Assembly (NCBI GenBank): GCA_029864165.1 | Contig: JAOTTZ010000046.1 | Span: forward strand, 1-9,061 | Reading direction: 5' to 3' | Length of the DNA: 9,061 nt | Source: Burkholderiaceae bacterium | GTDB taxonomy: Bacteria; Pseudomonadota; Gammaproteobacteria; Burkholderiales; Burkholderiaceae_C | Shown here: positions 5,738 to 9,061 of the stretch, one piece after another | Numbering within the stretch: position 1 is the first letter of the stretch | Layout: every line of letters starts with the position of its first letter | Program-made: the position numbers and the translations under genes | Notes under the pieces: model-generated | Database searches by the model: none | Told to the model about the DNA's origin: nothing | Seen by the model: the letters and a program-made list of their open reading frames with translations, nothing else

Positions 5738-6826
5738 ATGTACGAAGCCTTTTATGGACTGAAGAATAAGCCATTTCAGCTCAACCCTGATCCTAGCTTT
5801 TACTTCAGCAGCAAGCAACACCGTAGAGCAAAGGCCTATCTGCAGTATGGCGTTTCGCGCAACGAGGGTTTTATTGTCATCACGGGCGAAATAGGCGCTG
5901 GCAAGACAACAATTCTGCGCGCGCTATTGGACAGCATGAGTGGCAGCGCCGTGGTCGCCGGTACGCTCGTCACGACGCAACTCGACGCCGAGGACACGCT
6001 GCGCATGGTCGGAGCGGCTTTTGGCTTCCAAGTCACTGACGTATCGAAGGCCGAGTTGCTCATGTCGCTGGAGGCGTTTCTCGTCAAGCAGGCCAGCGAA
6101 GGAAAACGCTGCCTTCTTATCGTCGATGAAGCGCAGAACCTGACTTATCGTGCGGTTGAGGAACTGCGCATGCTGTCTAACTTTCAGTTGGGCAACCAGG
6201 CGCTGTTGCAAAGTTTTCTGGTCGGGCAGCCGGAGTTTCGCGAGACACTGCAAAGACCCGAGTTGGAGCAGTTCAGACAGCGGGTTGCGGCAACCTGCCA
6301 TATCGGTCCGCTGGACCAGGAGGAAACTCGCCAGTACATCGAACATCGTCTGAAATGCGCCGGGGCGACCACAGAAAAGCCCACTTTTGATACCGCGGCG
6401 TTTGCGACCATCTTCAAGGCCAGTAATGGTATTCCGCGTCGCATCAACTCGGTATGTGACCGGCTCTTGTTGCTCGGTTTTATCACGAACAAGGCCCACT
6501 TTACCGCCGAGGACGTGGATGAAGTGATGCGTGAATTCCTGCAAGAGGCCAAGTTGCCGCCACCCAATGCGGTGGCCGATTTTGCGGGTGGCGCCAGCGC
6601 GCGCAGCCCCGCGTTGATCGATGACCCAACCGACATTGATCCGGTCAGGCTTCGGCTAGGGTCGGACGCTGCCGACGAAATTTCGCGCCGAATTGCCGAA
6701 CTGGGCGTCGGGCAAAACGACGATCGTTTGCAGCGAATGGAACGGAGCGTGCTGCGTTTAGAGCGTATCAACTCGGAAGTCTTGGCGACGTTGCAAATGC
6801 TGGTCCGTGCCGTTAAGAAACAGTAG
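5738..6826 (+). CDS. XrtA/PEP-CTERM system-associated ATPase (ExeA/GspA-like AAA)
   Basis: The product has 362 residues. The start MYEAFYGLKNKPFQLNPDP is the hallmark of this ExeA-like AAA family. Walker A is GEIGAGKT (50-57, Lys56) and Walker B is CLLIVDEAQNL (Asp130, Glu131). FQLGNQALLQSFLVGQPEFR and the region to RRINSVCDRLLLLGF (about 230-245) complete the AAA module. A divergent tail follows: a Pro/Ala-rich linker (about 270-300) and a C-terminal helix with heptad-like spacing (about 322-362) that may be a coiled coil. No membrane segment is evident, so the protein is probably cytoplasmic. The family is a constant member of XrtA exopolysaccharide loci, but its substrate is unknown. Energising assembly or export is a guess from ExeA. 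The ATG lies 3 bp after the beta-barrel stop with no clear Shine-Dalgarno, which points to translational coupling. Confidence 0.9.
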   Translation: MYEAFYGLKNKPFQLNPDPSFYFSSKQHRRAKAYLQYGVSRNEGFIVITGEIGAGKTTILRALLDSMSGSAVVAGTLVTTQLDAEDTLRMVGAAFGFQVTDVSKAELLMSLEAFLVKQASEGKRCLLIVDEAQNLTYRAVEELRMLSNFQLGNQALLQSFLVGQPEFRETLQRPELEQFRQRVAATCHIGPLDQEETRQYIEHRLKCAGATTEKPTFDTAAFATIFKASNGIPRRINSVCDRLLLLGFITNKAHFTAEDVDEVMREFLQEAKLPPPNAVADFAGGASARSPALIDDPTDIDPVRLRLGSDAADEISRRIAELGVGQNDDRLQRMERSVLRLERINSEVLATLQMLVRAVKKQ

Positions 6827-6832
6827 AAGGAG
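6827..6832 (+). promoter_or_regulatory. Strong Shine-Dalgarno that supports a GTG start for wecB
   Basis: AAGGAG begins directly after the ATPase stop codon and ends 8 nt before GTG at 6841. No comparable site precedes the in-frame ATG codons at 6871 and 6883, so the GTG is preferred. Confidence 0.85.
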
Positions 6833-6840
6833 CGTCCACC

Positions 6841-7995
6841 GTGAAGCAACAGTCTTCAGCCGGCGCGGCCATGGGCAGCGTCATGTGCGTCGTCGGCGCC
6901 CGGCCAAATTTCATGAAGATGGCACCCATCTTGCGTGCCTTGGCATCGACAGCGCCAGCCCTGCAGGCGCTGCTGGTACACACAGGCCAGCATTACGACC
7001 CTGGGATGAGTGGCCGCTTGTTCGAAGACCTGGGACTTCCCAGGCCCGATATCAACCTGGAGGTGGGTTCGGGCAGTCATGCCGTACAAACCGCCGAGGT
7101 CATGCGCAAGTTCGAACCTGTACTCGACACGCACCGGCCGGCCTGCGTGGTAGTGGTGGGCGACGTGAATTCAACACTGGCATGTACCCTGGTAGCCGTG
7201 AAGAAGAACATTCGCGTGGCGCACGTCGAGGCTGGCTTGCGCAGCTTTGACCGCATGATGCCTGAAGAGATCAATCGCGTTCTCACCGATCAGGTGGCAG
7301 ATCGGCTTTACACGACCGAACGCAGCGCCGCGGAGAACTTGCAACGCGAGGGCGTTGCTGCAGAGAGGGTATTCTTTGTTGGTAACGTGATGATCGACTC
7401 TTTGATGTCCAATCGCGCGCACGCGCACAGCGCCGCTGATACATTGAAGGCCTACGGCAGCGACCCAGCGATACTGAAACATCGTTACGGCTACGGCGTC
7501 GTGACACTGCACAGACCATCCAATGTGGACGATGCCGAAACGCTCAGTGCATTGCTCGGCGTGCTGGCTGAAGTAGCGTCCCAATTGCCTTTGATCTTTG
7601 CATTGCATCCGCGTACCAGAAGCAACATTGACCGATTCGGTTTGGCCCAGTTGATAGACCCTGCGCGCATGGTCATGTTGCCGCCACAGGGATACCTTGA
7701 AATGCTGGGGTTGGTATCTCAGGCAACGCTGGTGCTAACCGATTCCGGCGGCTTACAGGAAGAAACGACTGCGTTGGGGGTCCCGTGTCTGACGTTACGC
7801 GAGAGCACCGAGCGCCCTATCACGATCGAGCAGGGCACCAATACCTTGGTGGGTAAAGACCGCGCATCGATCCTGCAATGCGTTGCCGACATCTTGCAAG
7901 GGCGGGGCAAACGCGGGCGCGTTCCAGAGTTGTGGGATGGACATGCGGCACAACGCATAGCGGTCGATTTATTGCAGTGGTTGCAACCCCGGTAG
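6841..7995 (+). CDS. wecB: UDP-N-acetylglucosamine 2-epimerase (non-hydrolysing)
   Basis: The product has 384 residues with a GTG start, close to the usual 370-390. It interconverts UDP-GlcNAc and UDP-ManNAc in the cytoplasm and so supplies ManNAc-type sugars for the exopolysaccharide. Family motifs run in order: VVGARPNFMKMAPIL (17-31), HTGQHYD, GDVNSTLA (Asp108), HVEAGLRS (Glu130), MPEEINRVLTD (Glu142), TLHRPSN (His224), HPRTRSN, and TDSGGLQEET through RESTERPITIEQGTN. The four numbered residues correspond to the catalytic Asp95, Glu117, Glu131 and His213 of E. coli WecB, so the enzyme looks intact. The N-terminal dozen residues before the Rossmann strand are slightly long, and a start at 6871 or 6883 remains possible. 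Position inside an XrtA operon suggests dedication to this polymer and not to enterobacterial common antigen. Confidence 0.96.
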   Translation: MKQQSSAGAAMGSVMCVVGARPNFMKMAPILRALASTAPALQALLVHTGQHYDPGMSGRLFEDLGLPRPDINLEVGSGSHAVQTAEVMRKFEPVLDTHRPACVVVVGDVNSTLACTLVAVKKNIRVAHVEAGLRSFDRMMPEEINRVLTDQVADRLYTTERSAAENLQREGVAAERVFFVGNVMIDSLMSNRAHAHSAADTLKAYGSDPAILKHRYGYGVVTLHRPSNVDDAETLSALLGVLAEVASQLPLIFALHPRTRSNIDRFGLAQLIDPARMVMLPPQGYLEMLGLVSQATLVLTDSGGLQEETTALGVPCLTLRESTERPITIEQGTNTLVGKDRASILQCVADILQGRGKRGRVPELWDGHAAQRIAVDLLQWLQPR

Positions 7996-8010
7996 TTTCT
8001 GAAACGGTTC

Positions 8011-8898
8011 ATGGCCGAGACGAATCGAATGTCGACCCACGCAATCAGCAACGCCCTGACCATTGATGTCGAAGACTACTTTCAAGTCTCGGCGTTTGCA
8101 CCGCATATCTCGCGTTGTGAATGGGAACAGCGTGAATGCCGCGTCGAGCGCAACGTCAACCGCATTCTGGAGATGCTGGAGAGCCAGCACACCAAAGCCA
8201 CGTTTTTTACCCTGGGTTGGATCGCAGAGCGCTATCCCAATCTCGTTCGTGCCATCGTCGATCAAGGGCATGAGCTCGCCAGCCACGGCTACGGCCACCA
8301 GCGCGTCAGCGATCTGACGGCGGAAGTTTTCTTCACCGACATTCAGATCGCCAAGGAAATACTTGAAGACGTCTCGGGCGTCAAGGTCCAGGGCTACCGG
8401 GCGCCCAGCTTTTCCATTGGTGAAGATAATTTGTGGGCGTTCGACTGTCTTCAACGCGCGGGCTACCGCTACAGTTCGAGCATCTACCCTATTCGACACG
8501 ACCACTATGGCATGCCGAATGCGCCTCGCTTCGCTCACGGCGTGCGCGATGGGTTGATCGAGATACCTGCCACGACGCTGCGCGTGTTCAATCGAAACCT
8601 GCCGTCCAGTGGTGGCGGGTACTTCAGGCTTTTACCGTACGCCTTTTCTCGTTGGATGCTCAGGCGTGTAAATTCCGGTGACGGTGAGCCAGGTATCTTC
8701 TACTTCCACCCATGGGAAATCGACGTCGGGCAGCCGCGCATTGCCGGCATCAGCCGCAAAACGCGTTTTCGTCACTACGTGAACATCCACCGGATGGAGC
8801 CTCGCTTAGAACGGCTTTTGAGCGACTTCAAGTGGGGGCGTATGGACGATATTTTTCTAAAGCGGGCTGGCCAAGCTGGTGCGTTGCAAGACCGATAG
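8011..8898 (+). CDS. XrtA system polysaccharide deacetylase (NodB domain plus DUF3473 tail)
   Basis: The product has 295 residues if started at 8011. It should remove N-acetyl groups from the nascent or exported polysaccharide with a divalent metal. The NodB-type motifs are present: LTIDVEDYFQVSAF with Asp19 and Asp22, ATFFTLGWIAERYP, SHGYGHQ with the metal-binding pair His92 and His96, and GYRAPSFS with Arg130. The C-terminal part with FYFHPWEIDVGQPR (about 230-243) and RFRHYVNIHRMEPRLERLL is the extension characteristic of the PEP-CTERM locus subfamily. No signal peptide is visible, which is usual for this subfamily. The start is uncertain: an ATG at 8029, six codons in, gives MSTHAISNALTIDVEDYF, which resembles the family start better, and neither start has a strong Shine-Dalgarno. 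The gene begins 15 bp after wecB. Pairing with a ManNAc/GlcNAc-supplying epimerase fits an N-acetylated substrate. Confidence 0.93.
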   Translation: MAETNRMSTHAISNALTIDVEDYFQVSAFAPHISRCEWEQRECRVERNVNRILEMLESQHTKATFFTLGWIAERYPNLVRAIVDQGHELASHGYGHQRVSDLTAEVFFTDIQIAKEILEDVSGVKVQGYRAPSFSIGEDNLWAFDCLQRAGYRYSSSIYPIRHDHYGMPNAPRFAHGVRDGLIEIPATTLRVFNRNLPSSGGGYFRLLPYAFSRWMLRRVNSGDGEPGIFYFHPWEIDVGQPRIAGISRKTRFRHYVNIHRMEPRLERLLSDFKWGRMDDIFLKRAGQAGALQDR

Positions 8899-8908
8899 CT
8901 CTTCGCTC

Positions 8909-9061
8909 ATGCCTGTCGTCAAACGCTTGTTGCCCGGTGAGGTGTCCGCGACAGCTTTGTGGGACGAGTTTGTCTCGACTTGCTCTGAGGCGACCTTTTT
9001 CCACCGCTCCGGCTGGCAAAAGATACTGCGTGAGGTGTTTCGACACGAAACGTACTATCTG
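8909..9061 (+). CDS. FemAB-family XrtA/PEP-CTERM-associated protein (N-terminus only; cut by window edge)
   Basis: An ATG at 8909 opens a frame of 51 codons that runs without a stop to the right edge. The peptide begins MPVVKRLLPGEV and continues with LWDEFVSTCSEATFFHRSGW and a segment ending FRHETYYL. The combination W-D-x-F-V, ATFFHRxGW and FxHxTYYL is the characteristic start of the FemAB-like (GNAT-fold acyltransferase) protein found in XrtA loci, normally about 340 residues. Its reaction is unknown. FemAB relatives transfer amino acids from aminoacyl-tRNA to peptidoglycan precursors, so an aminoacylation of the polymer or its precursor is conceivable. It lies 10 bp after the deacetylase in the same operon. 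The call rests on only 51 residues plus context. Confidence 0.82.
   Translation, partial: MPVVKRLLPGEVSATALWDEFVSTCSEATFFHRSGWQKILREVFRHETYYL

Overview
The window holds most of one half of an exopolysaccharide locus of the XrtA (EpsH exosortase)/PEP-CTERM type. This class is common in biofilm- and floc-forming Gram-negative bacteria, especially Betaproteobacteria and some Gammaproteobacteria. The moderately high GC content, an outer-membrane lipoprotein exporter, an outer-membrane beta-barrel with a C-terminal Phe, and the gene order all fit a proteobacterium. The genus cannot be read from the sequence. The XrtA sortase, glycosyltransferases and PEP-CTERM substrate proteins are not in the window and are expected beyond the right edge or elsewhere in the genome.

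Layout: positions 1-471 (minus strand) encode a low-molecular-weight protein-tyrosine phosphatase whose last few residues lie off the left edge. A 445-bp divergent intergenic region follows (472-916). It contains no convincing gene but has an excellent sigma-54 (RpoN) -24/-12 promoter at 850-864, about 42 bp of predicted leader, and upstream elements that could be activator and IHF sites. From 917 to the right edge, eight genes lie on the plus strand: outer-membrane polysaccharide export lipoprotein (917-1546), inner-membrane chain-length determinant (1645-3216), cytoplasmic tyrosine autokinase with an eight-fold Tyr-Gly tail (3227-4177), outer-membrane beta-barrel (4202-5734), AAA-type ATPase (5738-6826), UDP-GlcNAc 2-epimerase wecB (6841-7995), polysaccharide deacetylase (8011-8898), and the start of a FemAB-like acyltransferase (8909-9061, cut by the right edge). 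Apart from the 98-bp gap after the first gene, intergenic gaps are 3-24 bp, so this reads as one operon.

How they work together: the WecB epimerase supplies UDP-ManNAc for the repeat unit. The chain-length determinant and its autokinase form the Wzc-like co-polymerase that sets polymer length. The OPX lipoprotein, perhaps with the beta-barrel, forms the outer-membrane exit route. The deacetylase trims N-acetyl groups. The phosphatase is the likely antagonist of the autokinase. The system is known as a class. The observations most worth a second look are the near-consensus sigma-54 promoter architecture, which ties the operon to RpoN control, and the in-frame hexanucleotide repeat that encodes the kinase's tyrosine tail.
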